A DNA stretch of 64,000 nt from Chromatiaceae bacterium (GTDB lineage: Bacteria > Pseudomonadota > Gammaproteobacteria > Chromatiales > Chromatiaceae). The stretch lies in the NCBI GenBank assembly GCA_024235175.1, contig JACKMX010000003.1, positions 310,001 to 374,000 on the forward strand. Reading direction: 5' to 3'. Shown here piece after piece: positions 8,079 to 17,556 of this stretch. Position numbers and translations under genes: made by a program. The notes below the pieces were generated by a model, which made no database searches, was not told where the DNA came from, and saw nothing but the letters and a program-made list of their open reading frames with translations. Position 1 is the first letter of the stretch. Every line of letters starts with the position of its first letter.

Positions 8079-9522
8079 GCGTATACTGGGCCCGTTCAAC
8101 CGGGTCGAAGGCGATCTGGAGGTGAAGATAGAGATCCGGGACGAGCGGGTCAGTGAAGCCTGGGTAACCTCTCCCATGTACCGTGGTTTCGAACAGATTC
8201 TGCACGGCAAGGACCCACGGGATGCGCTGGTCTATACCCCCAGGGTGTGCGGCATCTGCTCGGTCTCCCAGTCGGTCGCCGCGGCAGATGCATTGAGCAG
8301 CATTGAAGGCGTCGAGCGGCCGCCGAACGGGGAGTTGGCGATCAATCTGATTCACGCCTGCGAGAATCTGGCTGACCACTTTACCCATTTCTATCTGTTT
8401 TTCATGCCCGACTTTGCGCGAGACGCTTACCGGGAAAGGAGATGGCATGCCGATGTGGCTGCACGCTTCCGGGGGATAAAGGGCAGCGCGGCCGGTCAGA
8501 TCATGGGTGCACGTGCAGAGTTTATGCACATCATGGGATTGCTTGCAGGTAAGTGGCCACACTCCCTGTCGATACAACCCGGAGGCAGTTCGCGCGGAGT
8601 GGAGATTCACGAAAAAATGCGGCTGATGTCGATATTGGCAAGTTTTCGCGGATTTCTTGAGCGGCATCTGTTCGGAGACACTCTGGAGGGGATGCTGGAG
8701 ATCGGGAGTGAGCAACAACTGCTGGAGTGGTGTGAAGCAGAGCCGCCGGGCCGGAGTGATTTTCGCCGCTTTCTGTATCTCTCCTCGGAGCTGAAACTAC
8801 ACGAACTCGGCTGTACCTGTGTCCGGCTGATGAGTTATGGTGTCTATCCCCTCAGGGGCAGAAATCTGTTCGGGCAGGGAACCTGGAAATCCGGTGCATT
8901 CACCCCTCTGCGTCCGGAAGAGATCAGCGAAGATATCAGCCACAGTTGGCTTGAGGGACAACCCAGCCCGAAGCACCCCTATCAGGGTGTCACGCTACCC
9001 GATGCCGATCCGGAGAGCGGCTACACCTGGTGCAAAGCGCCAAGATTGGCAGGTGAGGTGGTTGAGGTGGGCGCAATCGCACGCCAGATGGTGGACGGAC
9101 AGCCGCTGATCCGGGATCTGGTTGGCGCCTCCGGCAGCAATGTGCGCAACCGCGTGGTTGCCAGACTTATAGAGATTCCGCGGATACTGCTGGCGATGGA
9201 GGCATGGTGCCGGGAATTGCAGCCGAAGGAGCCGTTCTGTGTGACCGCGCCGCTGCCCGATCAGGCGCAGGGCGCGGGGATGACCGAAGCCGCAAGAGGC
9301 AGTCTGGGCCACTGGGTGCGTGTGAAAAACGGCCGCATCATCAACTACCAGATAGTTGCGCCAACCACCTGGAACTTTTCACCCCGGGACCAGTGCGAAA
9401 CGCCGGGACCTCTGGAGCAGGCATTGGTCGGTACACCCGCCGGAGAGTCGGAAAAAGAGCCGCTGGCGGTGCAGCACGTGGTACGCTCATTCGATCCGTG
9501 CATGGTCTGTACGGTACATTGA
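8071..9522 (+). CDS. hoxC: Regulatory [NiFe] hydrogenase large subunit HoxC/HupV
   Basis: This 483-residue large subunit has L1 ligands Cys60 and Cys63 in RVCGICSVSQ and L2 ligands Cys477 and Cys480 in the terminal DPCMVCTVH. The position normally held by His in L1 is Gln67, as in sensor hydrogenases. The chain stops exactly at the final His483, so there is no C-terminal peptide for an endoprotease to remove; this too is typical of regulatory hydrogenases. The ATG at 8071 follows GGGATCCCG and overlaps hoxB by 8 bp. An in-frame ATG at 8017 would add 18 residues before the conserved N-terminus and is less likely. It is the last gene of the operon. Confidence 0.95.
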   Translation: MSRRILGPFNRVEGDLEVKIEIRDERVSEAWVTSPMYRGFEQILHGKDPRDALVYTPRVCGICSVSQSVAAADALSSIEGVERPPNGELAINLIHACENLADHFTHFYLFFMPDFARDAYRERRWHADVAARFRGIKGSAAGQIMGARAEFMHIMGLLAGKWPHSLSIQPGGSSRGVEIHEKMRLMSILASFRGFLERHLFGDTLEGMLEIGSEQQLLEWCEAEPPGRSDFRRFLYLSSELKLHELGCTCVRLMSYGVYPLRGRNLFGQGTWKSGAFTPLRPEEISEDISHSWLEGQPSPKHPYQGVTLPDADPESGYTWCKAPRLAGEVVEVGAIARQMVDGQPLIRDLVGASGSNVRNRVVARLIEIPRILLAMEAWCRELQPKEPFCVTAPLPDQAQGAGMTEAARGSLGHWVRVKNGRIINYQIVAPTTWNFSPRDQCETPGPLEQALVGTPAGESEKEPLAVQHVVRSFDPCMVCTVH

Positions 9523-9584
9523 CCGGATAAACAGCTTCGAGGCCCCGGAAGGAATCTGTCGACGGTGGAATTTCGCCAACGACC

Positions 9585-9986
9585 CTACATCTTCATACAG
9601 AGAAAAGAGCCCAGCTTCATATCAGCAGTGAGGATATGTTCGGTCAACCAATGCTCCAGAAACAGGATATCTTCAGCCGAGGCCGTTTTTCCCTCCTGCA
9701 ACAACTTCTGCTGCAGTGCCTTGGCGCTTCCTATTAAATCCTGGTGCTCAGTTTTGTGCTCAGAAAACGCTTCATAGCCATACTTGAGCATCAACCGCTC
9801 TTCGTGTCTGAAGTGCCAGACGGTACAGCTTATCAGCTCTTCCATCACCGCTTCGATGTAATCCGGTGGGTCTCTGTCCGTTACCGAATGGCTGAGCATA
9901 TTGAATAGATCCACCAGTCTGCGATGATCCTCATCTATCTCCTCAACCTGAACACTGAGCATTTTGTCCCAGACCAAATCTTTCAC
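9585..9986 (-). CDS. Bacteriohemerythrin
   Basis: This small four-helix hemerythrin-domain protein (about 133 residues) carries the diiron ligand pattern: DEDH, HFRHEE, HKTEH, and HWLTEHILTAD near the C-terminus. Such proteins bind O2 reversibly and serve as oxygen stores, sensors or carriers, which suits an aerobe with oxygen-sensitive enzymes. The GTG start at 9986 is chosen because GGGAGAAG sits six bases upstream and the family normally begins just before the first Trp. A TTG at 10016 would add ten residues but has poor RBS spacing. It is convergent with hoxC, 62 bp away. Its O2-binding role beside a hydrogenase operon is suggestive only. Confidence 0.85.
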   Translation of the reverse strand: MKDLVWDKMLSVQVEEIDEDHRRLVDLFNMLSHSVTDRDPPDYIEAVMEELISCTVWHFRHEERLMLKYGYEAFSEHKTEHQDLIGSAKALQQKLLQEGKTASAEDILFLEHWLTEHILTADMKLGSFLCMKM

Positions 9987-10256
9987 AAGTTCTTCTCCCG
10001 GCGAAGCTTTTGGCAAACTCCTTTAAGGGTTTGGCTTTCGCACTCCGTAAATGTAGGGTATCGCGTCCACAGAACCGGTGTGTCAGAAATACCGGTTTGC
10101 GGATTTCGGTATAGATTAGCCCTTTCGCCGGTATGAGTCAGCCACTCATTGCATTGCTGCACGTTCCAGTCCGATGCGTTCGGCGGGATATGCAGAAAAC
10201 AGATTCATTCGTTTTTTTTATTTCTCCGCTGCTACTGTTTTGGGGTATCCAATTCA

Positions 10257-10286
10257 TTGACAGCAACATTCACCGATTGCTATTAA
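10257..10286 (+). promoter_or_regulatory. Candidate sigma-70 promoter in the 10.0-10.3 kb gap
   Basis: TTGACA at 10257-10262 is followed after 18 bp by TATTAA at 10281-10286, about 50 bp before the methyltransferase start. The rest of the non-coding stretch 9987-10339 shows no gene, repeat or clear terminator. Confidence 0.45.
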
Positions 10287-10339
10287 AACAGCGCTAATCT
10301 AATTTATCCGAATGGCACTTAAACTGAATCCGGGTCCGG

Positions 10340-11137
10340 GTGAACGGCTTCGCCTTCAGATCGGCCGGGTGGCTCGGGGAGCGGATACTGTCCAATCATA
10401 ACCAGCGGCACTTTGAGCAGGGAGGGGAAGCGTACGCGCGAAACCGCCCGACCTATCCGCCTGAGCTTGCGCAACGGCTGGCCAGACTCTGCGCAGAGCA
10501 ACGCCTTGCGATAGACGTGGGTTGCGGCAGCGGTCAGCTCTCGGTGTTGCTGGCGGTTCATTTCGATCAGGTGCTTGCTACCGACATAAGTGCGGATCAG
10601 CTGGCTTATGCGCAACAGCGTTCGAATCTGATCTACCGATGTGAATCAGCTGAGTCCATGACCACCCCGGATGGCTCTGCCGACCTTATCGTCGCCGCAC
10701 AGGCCGCCCATTGGTTTGATCTCCCCCGTTTTTATCAGGAGTGCCGACGGGTTGGTAAACAGGGTGCTGTCATTGCACTGGTCAGTTACGGTGTTCCATA
10801 TCTGGAGGGGGTGCTGAACGCCAGGTTCCAGAAGTTTTATTGGCAGAATACGGCCGGGTTCTGGCCGCCCGGCCGGCATCAGGTGGAGACCGGTTATGCG
10901 GAGCTGCCGTTTCCGTTTGAATCTTTACCGTTTCCGGAACTTTTCATACATCGGGACTGGAACCTCGAACAACTGCTTGATTATGTAAAGACCTGGTCTG
11001 CCTTCCGCTGTGCCCTCGAGCAGGGCCGGGGCTTGATATTTGAGCGTTTTGGCGAGCAGTTGATGGGCTGTTGGGGTGAGCCCCGCAATTTGAGGCGCAT
11101 CACCTGGCCTATTTCGGTAAGGCTTGGCCGGGTATAG
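10340..11137 (+). CDS. Class I SAM-dependent methyltransferase
   Basis: This 265-residue protein has SAM-binding motif I DVGCGSGQLS near residue 55, an acidic motif II region (ATDIS near 76) and AAQAAHWFD near 115. The order and the AYARNRPTYP segment match the trans-aconitate/UbiE-like class I methyltransferases, in particular a widespread family of unknown substrate that ends in a WP-x-x-x-R-x-G motif, as here. The GTG at 10340 is the only usable in-frame start and its RBS is weak. It lies 83 bp before a LysR gene on the same strand. Substrate unknown. Confidence 0.8.
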   Translation: MNGFAFRSAGWLGERILSNHNQRHFEQGGEAYARNRPTYPPELAQRLARLCAEQRLAIDVGCGSGQLSVLLAVHFDQVLATDISADQLAYAQQRSNLIYRCESAESMTTPDGSADLIVAAQAAHWFDLPRFYQECRRVGKQGAVIALVSYGVPYLEGVLNARFQKFYWQNTAGFWPPGRHQVETGYAELPFPFESLPFPELFIHRDWNLEQLLDYVKTWSAFRCALEQGRGLIFERFGEQLMGCWGEPRNLRRITWPISVRLGRV

Positions 11138-11220
11138 CACAATATTTTCTGCGGTTGGCCCAGGCAGGCCTGTGCGATTTTTCCGTTGTCGAAACGACAA
11201 ATGATGGTTATCGTGCAGCT

Positions 11221-12054
11221 ATGGATATTTCGCTGTTCAAGACCTTTCTCTGTGTCGCAAGGGTGCGCCATTTCGGCAGGGCGGCGGATATTCTGTTCGT
11301 CACCCAGGCGGCGGTCAGCGCCAGAATAAAACTTCTGGAAGGTACACTGGGCGTTCAGCTGTTCAAACGCGAACGAAACAATATTCAGCTTACACCCGCG
11401 GGAGAACGCCTGCGGAAACACGCGGAAACCATTGTTTCCGGATGGGAGCGGGCGCGGCTCGAAGTAGCGCTCGAATCCGGGTTTAAGAGATCGCTTGCGG
11501 TCGGTACAACCAACGACCTCTGGGATATTTGTGTGATGAGCTGGATGGAGCGGGTCTATACGGTGCATCAGGATCTGGCACTGCGCCTTGAGGTGAACAA
11601 TGCCGAAACGCTGATTGCCCGGGTGATCGACAACCTGCTGGATCTGGCGTTTGTGTTTGAGCCGCCGACCACTGCTGAATTGGTTGCCAAACCGCTGACC
11701 AAAATTCCGCTCCAGCTGGTTACCACACACGCTTCGATTACGGCTGAAGAGGCACTTCATGACAACTATCTGCTGGTCGATTGGGGCAGCAGTTTTTCAG
11801 TATCACATGCGGTTTTTGCAGGGGAGCGTTGTATGCCAAGGATGCATTGCTCCTCCGGGAGTGCAGCACTCGACCTGCTGTTGTCCAAGGGAGGCTCGTG
11901 CTACCTCGCCCGGCAGATGGTCCAGCCGCACCTGGCCTCGGGTTCGTTGCACCTGGTATCCGGAGCGCCCGTTATAGAGCGCTATGCGTATGCGGTTTTC
12001 AGAGTGGAAAATGAGAGCAATGCGCTGCTCAAAGAGGTTCTGACCAAGGTCTGA
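11221..12054 (+). CDS. LysR-family regulator, HdfR-like
   Basis: This 277-residue LysR-type regulator has an N-terminal winged helix (about 1-60: FGRAADILFVTQAAVSARIK) very like E. coli HdfR, including LFKRERNNI and LTPAGE. A LysR substrate-binding domain follows from about residue 90. HdfR represses flhDC in E. coli; the target here is unknown. The ATG at 11221 is preferred over a start at 11155, because LTTRs of this type begin MDISLFKTF and the extra 22 residues lack homology to the fold. Confidence 0.85.
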   Translation: MDISLFKTFLCVARVRHFGRAADILFVTQAAVSARIKLLEGTLGVQLFKRERNNIQLTPAGERLRKHAETIVSGWERARLEVALESGFKRSLAVGTTNDLWDICVMSWMERVYTVHQDLALRLEVNNAETLIARVIDNLLDLAFVFEPPTTAELVAKPLTKIPLQLVTTHASITAEEALHDNYLLVDWGSSFSVSHAVFAGERCMPRMHCSSGSAALDLLLSKGGSCYLARQMVQPHLASGSLHLVSGAPVIERYAYAVFRVENESNALLKEVLTKV

Positions 12055-12263
12055 ATCCACTTTTGCGCACCGGCCGGAGCACAGGGCGAACACCGATTTG
12101 GTGTTGATGTCGTACCGGTGGTTCACGGAAAAGCAACGGTATGACCACTGTTACGATAATAATTTTTTGGATCGACAATAAAAATATATTGGTTTTCTTC
12201 TTGATTGACCTGGGTTACACATTGCGGCCTTTACCAAGGGCTTATTAACTACAGGAGAAACGA

Positions 12264-12485
12264 GTGCCCAAATGGCTAGACTATGATTACGATGGTGATG
12301 ACATCGAATCTGAATATTCAAAAAGACCCCACAATCAACGTGTAAGGAAGCAGTCCCGCATTACGGAAGAGGAGCCGCCACGCAGAAACATCCGGAAAAG
12401 ACGGATCACCCATACTGCGGATTCTGAACAGAAGTGGATTTCGGCGGGACAATCCAACAACAGAAGAACTGTGCCGGCACGCTGA
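12264..12485 (+). CDS. Small, highly charged hypothetical protein
   Basis: This 73-residue protein begins at GTG 12264 after an AGGAGAAA ribosome binding site six bases upstream. The N-terminal part is acidic (DYDYDGDD) and the remainder is Arg/Lys-rich (RRNIRKRRITH). There is no signal peptide or membrane segment and it is probably disordered. The strong RBS supports real expression. No family is recognised. It is followed by a GC hairpin at 12501-12523. Confidence 0.6.
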   Translation: MPKWLDYDYDGDDIESEYSKRPHNQRVRKQSRITEEEPPRRNIRKRRITHTADSEQKWISAGQSNNRRTVPAR

Positions 12486-12500
12486 TACGCTGTAGATAAT

Positions 12501-12523
12501 GCCCCGTTGCAACCCAGCGGGGC
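12501..12523 (+). terminator. GC hairpin after the small charged protein
   Basis: GCCCCG and CGGGGC form six-bp arms around a ten-base loop, 16 bases after the stop codon at 12485. No T-run follows, so this may be a weak or Rho-assisted terminator or simply an mRNA 3' stabiliser. Confidence 0.4.
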
Positions 12524-12667
12524 GCAACATCTCAAATATCCAAATCACCTTTCTGATCTGACCCGCTTTGCCCATCGCGTTTTCTTTGTCATTTGTACCG
12601 GTGAAACAGGCCATAAAGTCCCCATATAATTCCAATATTCCGGCAACTTTACGGACTGAGGAAAGAT

Positions 12668-13522
12668 ATGAGTGACTCCCAATATATATTTGAAGCTGAT
12701 GACAGCAACTTTGAATCGGTGGTGATCTCTGCATCGCAGCGACAGCCGGTTTTGGTGGATTTCTGGGCCGAGTGGTGTGCTCCCTGCAGATCATTGATGC
12801 CTTTGCTGGCAGGATTGGCAGAGGAGTACCGGGGCGAATTCATACTTGCCAAAGTCAACTCGGATGAGAATCAGGCTTTATCCGCACAGTTTGGAGTGCG
12901 CAGCCTGCCTACCGTCAAGCTATTCAAAAACGGCGTACCGGTAGACGAGTTCATGGGGGCTCTGCCGGAGAGTGCCGTGCGTGCATTTATCGAGCGCCAC
13001 ATAGCGCATGAATCGGACAAGCTCCATGCTGCGGCCATGCAGGCTTACCGGCAGAATGACCCGGAAACCGCGGTTGATCTGCTGGAGAAGGCTCACGCAA
13101 TGGAACCGGGGAAAAGCCGGATCACCATTGATCTGGCCTCGGTTCTTGCCGGAAGCGGCGACCCGGCCCGGGCAGAAGAGATTTTGAACGAGCTCCCAGA
13201 CTATGAACGCAGCAGTGGTGAAGCAGCAGGTTTGCTGGCGACCCTTGAGTTTGCCCGCGAGGCTGCTGGCCTGCCGGATCAGGCGACGCTGGAGGCAGGC
13301 GCAAAAGCCGGCGACCTTGCATCGCTCTATCAACTGGCTCTGTTGCATATTTCACAGAGTGACTTCACCGAAGCCATGGAAAAACTGCTTCTCATTATTC
13401 AAAAGGATCGCGGTTACGAAGATGAACTGGGCCGAAAAACCCTGCTGAAACTGTTTGCTGTGCTAGGCGAGGATCCGCTGGTGGAGCAATACCGCAAGAG
13501 AATGACGAGTTTGCTTTTCTGA
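12668..13522 (+). CDS. cnoX: Thioredoxin-TPR co-chaperone CnoX (YbbN)
   Basis: This 284-residue protein joins an N-terminal thioredoxin fold (about 5-110) with active site WCAPC near residues 35-39 to a C-terminal tetratricopeptide region. That is the layout of YbbN/CnoX, a holdase that passes oxidised or chlorinated clients to GroEL and DnaK. E. coli CnoX has SxxC and no oxidoreductase activity. Here both cysteines are present, so a thiol-disulfide role is also possible, as in Caulobacter-type CnoX. AGGAAAGAT precedes the ATG. It converges with the TRAP binding protein 16 bp downstream. Confidence 0.88.
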   Translation: MSDSQYIFEADDSNFESVVISASQRQPVLVDFWAEWCAPCRSLMPLLAGLAEEYRGEFILAKVNSDENQALSAQFGVRSLPTVKLFKNGVPVDEFMGALPESAVRAFIERHIAHESDKLHAAAMQAYRQNDPETAVDLLEKAHAMEPGKSRITIDLASVLAGSGDPARAEEILNELPDYERSSGEAAGLLATLEFAREAAGLPDQATLEAGAKAGDLASLYQLALLHISQSDFTEAMEKLLLIIQKDRGYEDELGRKTLLKLFAVLGEDPLVEQYRKRMTSLLF

Positions 13523-13538
13523 GATAAATCAGCCGGGG

Positions 13539-14603
13539 TCAGCCTCCGCTGTGTCTTGCTATTGCCTGGCGCGCCTGCTCGATCAACCGGGCACCATCGT
13601 CTATGCCCCGTGCCTTTTGTTCATTCAGCCAGCGATCGGTTACGCGCTCCAGCCGTATCCGTGCTTTGTCGCGCGCCTCTCCCTGCAACAGGTGGATGCT
13701 GTTCCCTCTCATTTTTGCCGCATCGATTCCCGCATTTCCCGCGTTAAGCCAGATTTCACCCATCTCACGCGCAAACGCCGCACCCGAATTATCGTCAATC
13801 ACCTGCCGCAGGTCGGCCGGAAGCGAACGATAGCGCGCCTCGTTCATCAGAAACAGAAACAGGCTGGTACCGAAAAACTCCCCTTCGCCTAACAGCGTGT
13901 GTGATTTTGAGGCCTCAATCACTCCCATGGATTGCGCCAGATTAAACGACATCAGCGCGCCGTCGAGATCTCCCCGGGCCATCGCTTTCGGCAGTTTTGG
14001 ATGCCGTTTTTTCGTGGTTTCCGCGCCCAGAGCCTCGATAGTCCAGCTGCCTATTCCCTGTCCGGGCGGGCGCAGCGTCAACCCGCGAAACCCCTCCAGA
14101 CTGGCAACTGGCCTGCCCGACAGATGAAACGCATGTCCCTGGTGCACGTGCACCAACAGCGGATGGAGGCCGGAAAAATCCTGTTTGAGCTCAGTTTGCA
14201 TGAGCTCCATGATAGCCAGATTGGTGGCTGCCGGATCCCCTCTGTGCACCAGGGGGAGGGAGAAGAGTTCGGTACGGGGAAAACGCCCCGGTGTGTAGGC
14301 TGCGGCGGTCCAGACGATGTCCACCACCCCTTTGTGCACCTGATCCACCAGCTCGTCGGCTTTGCCACCCAGCGTCATCGCCGGATAGATCTCCACCCGG
14401 ATACGGCCTTTCGAGTCAGCCTCGACTCTCTGTGCCCAGGGTTTTACCAGCGCATTATGAGGGATGGAGTCCTCGCCCAGAAAATGCTGTACCTTCAGGA
14501 GAATCTCCTCGGCATTGGCGGAACATACCATCATCGACATGAGGAGAGATATTAATCCAGCGACAATCCGCGGGGGTTGCAGAACCTTGAACATTGATTT
14601 CAT
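13539..14603 (-). CDS. TRAP-type solute-binding protein (DctP family)
   Basis: This 354-residue exported binding protein has a signal peptide of about 31 residues ending ANA. A DctP fold follows, with the conserved EIYPAMTLGGKADELVDQV segment and the GLTLRPPG strand containing the usual carboxylate-binding Arg. DctP proteins capture organic acids and related anions for TRAP transporters. No dctQ or dctM membrane gene is nearby, so it is an orphan. It is divergent from the pentaheme cytochrome trio with 181 bp between them, which allows shared regulation and a possible receptor role. Confidence 0.85.
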   Translation of the reverse strand: MKSMFKVLQPPRIVAGLISLLMSMMVCSANAEEILLKVQHFLGEDSIPHNALVKPWAQRVEADSKGRIRVEIYPAMTLGGKADELVDQVHKGVVDIVWTAAAYTPGRFPRTELFSLPLVHRGDPAATNLAIMELMQTELKQDFSGLHPLLVHVHQGHAFHLSGRPVASLEGFRGLTLRPPGQGIGSWTIEALGAETTKKRHPKLPKAMARGDLDGALMSFNLAQSMGVIEASKSHTLLGEGEFFGTSLFLFLMNEARYRSLPADLRQVIDDNSGAAFAREMGEIWLNAGNAGIDAAKMRGNSIHLLQGEARDKARIRLERVTDRWLNEQKARGIDDGARLIEQARQAIARHSGG

Positions 14604-14784
14604 TCTGGCGTTTACTCCGTTCGAAACTATCTAAATACATGATAAAGCAACAGAGGCCCGGGCGCTGCCGGCAGCTCTATTTTAACCTCTTCATCTTCCG
14701 GGCCGAATGGGATTATTATAACCTTTATAAACCCATGGCAATTGAGCTTGGGATCGGGCCGGTAATCTGCCCGTCTGAGTAAGG

Positions 14785-17556
14785 GTGATGGTGGCAGCAG
14801 GAAGCGCAATCCAGGCAGTTGTTCCGGTGGTCGGAGGGAAACTTCGCAAACTGCTGGGGGTGGTTTTTGCACTTTTTATCCTGCTGGCACTCAATTCACT
14901 CTACTTGGGCGCTGTTACGCTGCTGGAGGAACTGACCGGTACCAGTTATCAGGACTATTTCTATCTCCTGATGTTTCTGTTGCACCTGTTGATCGGTCTG
15001 CTTCTGATCCCATTTTTCACTGTTTTCGGTATTCTGCACCAGTCCCGGGCACGGCTCAGGCCCAACCGGTATGCAATAAGTGCAGGATTTCTGCTGTTCT
15101 TCACCGGGCTGGCGCTGCTGGTTTCAGGTGTTGTGCTCACCCGATTCGGGTTTCTGGAGATAAATGACCCCCAGATACGTGACTTCGCTTACTGGGTTCA
15201 TGTCGGCACCCCCCTGCTTGCGCTCTGGCTTTTTGTCGTACACCGGATGGCGGGCAGGCCCATAAACTGGCGAATGGGTGGAAACTGGGGTATGGCAGTG
15301 GTGCTCTGCGCATTTGTATTGACACTTGTGCAGATGCGGAATCAAGAGGCTGGATCAGCCAATGGTGAGACACCCTTTTCACCGGCTCAGGTGAGACTGC
15401 TCGGCAGCACATCCCATATACCCGAAAGTCACATAATGCAGGACGAAGTCTGCGCCGAATGTCATGGTGATATCGCCCGCCAGTCGGCCATGAGCATGCA
15501 TAAGTTCAGCTCGTTCAATAATCCGGCCTACCGATTCAGTGTCGAGGAGGCGAGATCGGTATTGTTTAAACGGGATAAAAAACTGGATGCCGCTAGACTC
15601 TGCGCTTCCTGCCACGACCAGGTTCCGTTGTTTTCAGGCCGATTCGATGATCCGGACTATGACCCGGACAAAGACCCGGGTGCTCAAGCCGGAATCACCT
15701 GCATCGGCTGTCACTCAATCACAGCCGTCAACAGCCCCAGAGGTAACGGTGCCTACGACTTCGAGGATCCGCCCGGCTATCCCTTCGCGTTCAGTGAGAA
15801 TGGTTTTCTGCGGGCTGTAAACCGGCAGTTGATTAAAGCGAAACCGGCCTTCCACAAAACCAGCTTCCTCAAACCGGTACATAAGTCGGCGCTTTTCTGT
15901 TCGGCTTGTCATAAGGTGCATCTGCCTTACGAACTCAATCATTACAAGTGGCTGCGTGGTCAGAACCACTATGACAGCTTTCTCTTGAGCGGTGTGTCCG
16001 GCCACCGGGTGGACAGTTTCTACTACCCGGAACAGGCCACTCCCAACTGTGCCCATTGTCATATGCCATTGCAAGCCTCCAGGGATCCCGCCGCGCGGGT
16101 TGCGGATGCGAAGGGTGTTCCAAGTGTTCATGCTCATCTGTTTGCCGCGGCCAATACCGGCGTTCCACATCTCCTGAAGCACTCTTCTCAGGCCAACGAA
16201 TTACGTCACAACTTTATGCAGCGTGCGGCGCGTATCGATATTTTCGGCATTCGTGAAGAGGGGGATATTGACGGGGAGCTGATTGCACCTCTCGGGCCGC
16301 AGCTGCCGTCACTGACGCCGGGAAACCGATATCTGATCGAGCTTGTCGTGCGTACTTTGGGTATTGGCCACCAGCTCACCCAGGGAACCAGTGACTCAAA
16401 CGAACTCTGGCTTGAAGTCACGGTCCGGGACGGCGACCGTATCATCGGTCGCAGCGGAGCGCTGGGGAAGCAGGGAGAGGTGGATCCCTGGTCCTATTTT
16501 ATCAACAGCTATCTGCTGGACAGGGAAGGCAGCCGCATCGAGCGGCGTGATGCGCAAAATATCTTTGTTGCGCTCTATGATCACCAGATACCGCCGGGTG
16601 CCGCCGCCACGGTCCATTACGCATTGCAGGTGCCAGAGAATGCAGCCGGCCCGATTTCGGTGGAAGCCAGGCTGAGGTATCGCAAATTCGACACACGTTT
16701 TGTGCGGCATGTCGTGGGCAAGGGATTTCAAACTAACGATCTACCTATTGCCACACTTGCCGCAGACAAGGTGGAGATGCCGGTTTTAGGTGGTATTGAA
16801 GCGGCTCCCGAACGCGCCAGTAAAGTCGACGTTTGGGAGCGTTGGAACGATTATGGGATTGGTCTGTTGCGTAAGGGAAAACGGCAGCTGCGCCAGGCGG
16901 AGCAGGCGTTCCGGCAGGTCGAAGCGATGCGGCCCGATCATGGGGCTGCCAATCTGGCACGGGTGCTGTACACAGAGGGGCGCCTTGATGAAGCGGCTGC
17001 TGCGCTGGAGCGCGCCGCAGATGCCGGCGCTTATCCATGGACCCTGGCGTGGTTCTCGGCTCTTGTCGAGACTGAGTTTGGTGATCTCGATGCGGCCATA
17101 AAGAATCTGGAGGCGCTGGTTGATACTCGCTTCAACGAGGCAAGGCTGCGCGGATTCGATTTTTCCAAAGATTACAATCTTCTTGTACGGTTGGGCCGGA
17201 CGCTGTTTGAGCGGGCACGTCAGGCGCGGGGAGAGTCCCATGCTTCCGACAGGAAAAGCTTTCTGCAGCGTTCCCGGAAGTGGCTGGAGAAAGCGCTGGA
17301 GATCGATCCGGAAAATGCGGCTGCACATCACAACCTTGCGCTGGTTTTCAGCGAACTTGATGAGCCTCGGGCTCGAGACAGGCATCGAGCGCTGCACGAA
17401 AAATATCGGCCCGACGACCTGGCAGTGGAGCGGGCGGTCAGTGCTCACAGGCGCCAAAATGCAGCTGCGAATCATGCTGCCGAGGAGACTGCACTGTATG
17501 ATCTTCAGCGTCGCGACGCTTATGATCTGAATCAGGCCATAGGAAAAAGGTTGTGA
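14785..17556 (+). CDS. Membrane-anchored pentaheme cytochrome c with C-terminal TPRs
   Basis: This 923-residue protein has three parts. Residues about 20-190 hold five hydrophobic segments, consistent with a membrane anchor that could touch the quinone pool. Five CxxCH heme sites follow, at about 223 (CAECH), 273 (CASCH), 306 (CIGCH), 372 (CSACH) and 422 (CAHCH), with many nearby His available as distal ligands. The remainder is a beta-rich region (about 470-660) and then TPR-like helices (about 680-880). The likely role is quinone-linked electron transfer to or from a periplasmic partner, with the TPRs as a docking surface. GTG 14785 and ATG 14788 are adjacent starts. Its last four bases overlap the next gene. 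I recognise the domains but no characterised enzyme with this layout. Confidence 0.85.
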   Translation: MMVAAGSAIQAVVPVVGGKLRKLLGVVFALFILLALNSLYLGAVTLLEELTGTSYQDYFYLLMFLLHLLIGLLLIPFFTVFGILHQSRARLRPNRYAISAGFLLFFTGLALLVSGVVLTRFGFLEINDPQIRDFAYWVHVGTPLLALWLFVVHRMAGRPINWRMGGNWGMAVVLCAFVLTLVQMRNQEAGSANGETPFSPAQVRLLGSTSHIPESHIMQDEVCAECHGDIARQSAMSMHKFSSFNNPAYRFSVEEARSVLFKRDKKLDAARLCASCHDQVPLFSGRFDDPDYDPDKDPGAQAGITCIGCHSITAVNSPRGNGAYDFEDPPGYPFAFSENGFLRAVNRQLIKAKPAFHKTSFLKPVHKSALFCSACHKVHLPYELNHYKWLRGQNHYDSFLLSGVSGHRVDSFYYPEQATPNCAHCHMPLQASRDPAARVADAKGVPSVHAHLFAAANTGVPHLLKHSSQANELRHNFMQRAARIDIFGIREEGDIDGELIAPLGPQLPSLTPGNRYLIELVVRTLGIGHQLTQGTSDSNELWLEVTVRDGDRIIGRSGALGKQGEVDPWSYFINSYLLDREGSRIERRDAQNIFVALYDHQIPPGAAATVHYALQVPENAAGPISVEARLRYRKFDTRFVRHVVGKGFQTNDLPIATLAADKVEMPVLGGIEAAPERASKVDVWERWNDYGIGLLRKGKRQLRQAEQAFRQVEAMRPDHGAANLARVLYTEGRLDEAAAALERAADAGAYPWTLAWFSALVETEFGDLDAAIKNLEALVDTRFNEARLRGFDFSKDYNLLVRLGRTLFERARQARGESHASDRKSFLQRSRKWLEKALEIDPENAAAHHNLALVFSELDEPRARDRHRALHEKYRPDDLAVERAVSAHRRQNAAANHAAEETALYDLQRRDAYDLNQAIGKRL

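Noticed and set aside
9523..9584. Terminator after the hydrogenase operon
   Set aside because: No convincing stem followed by T-run is visible in the 62-bp gap.
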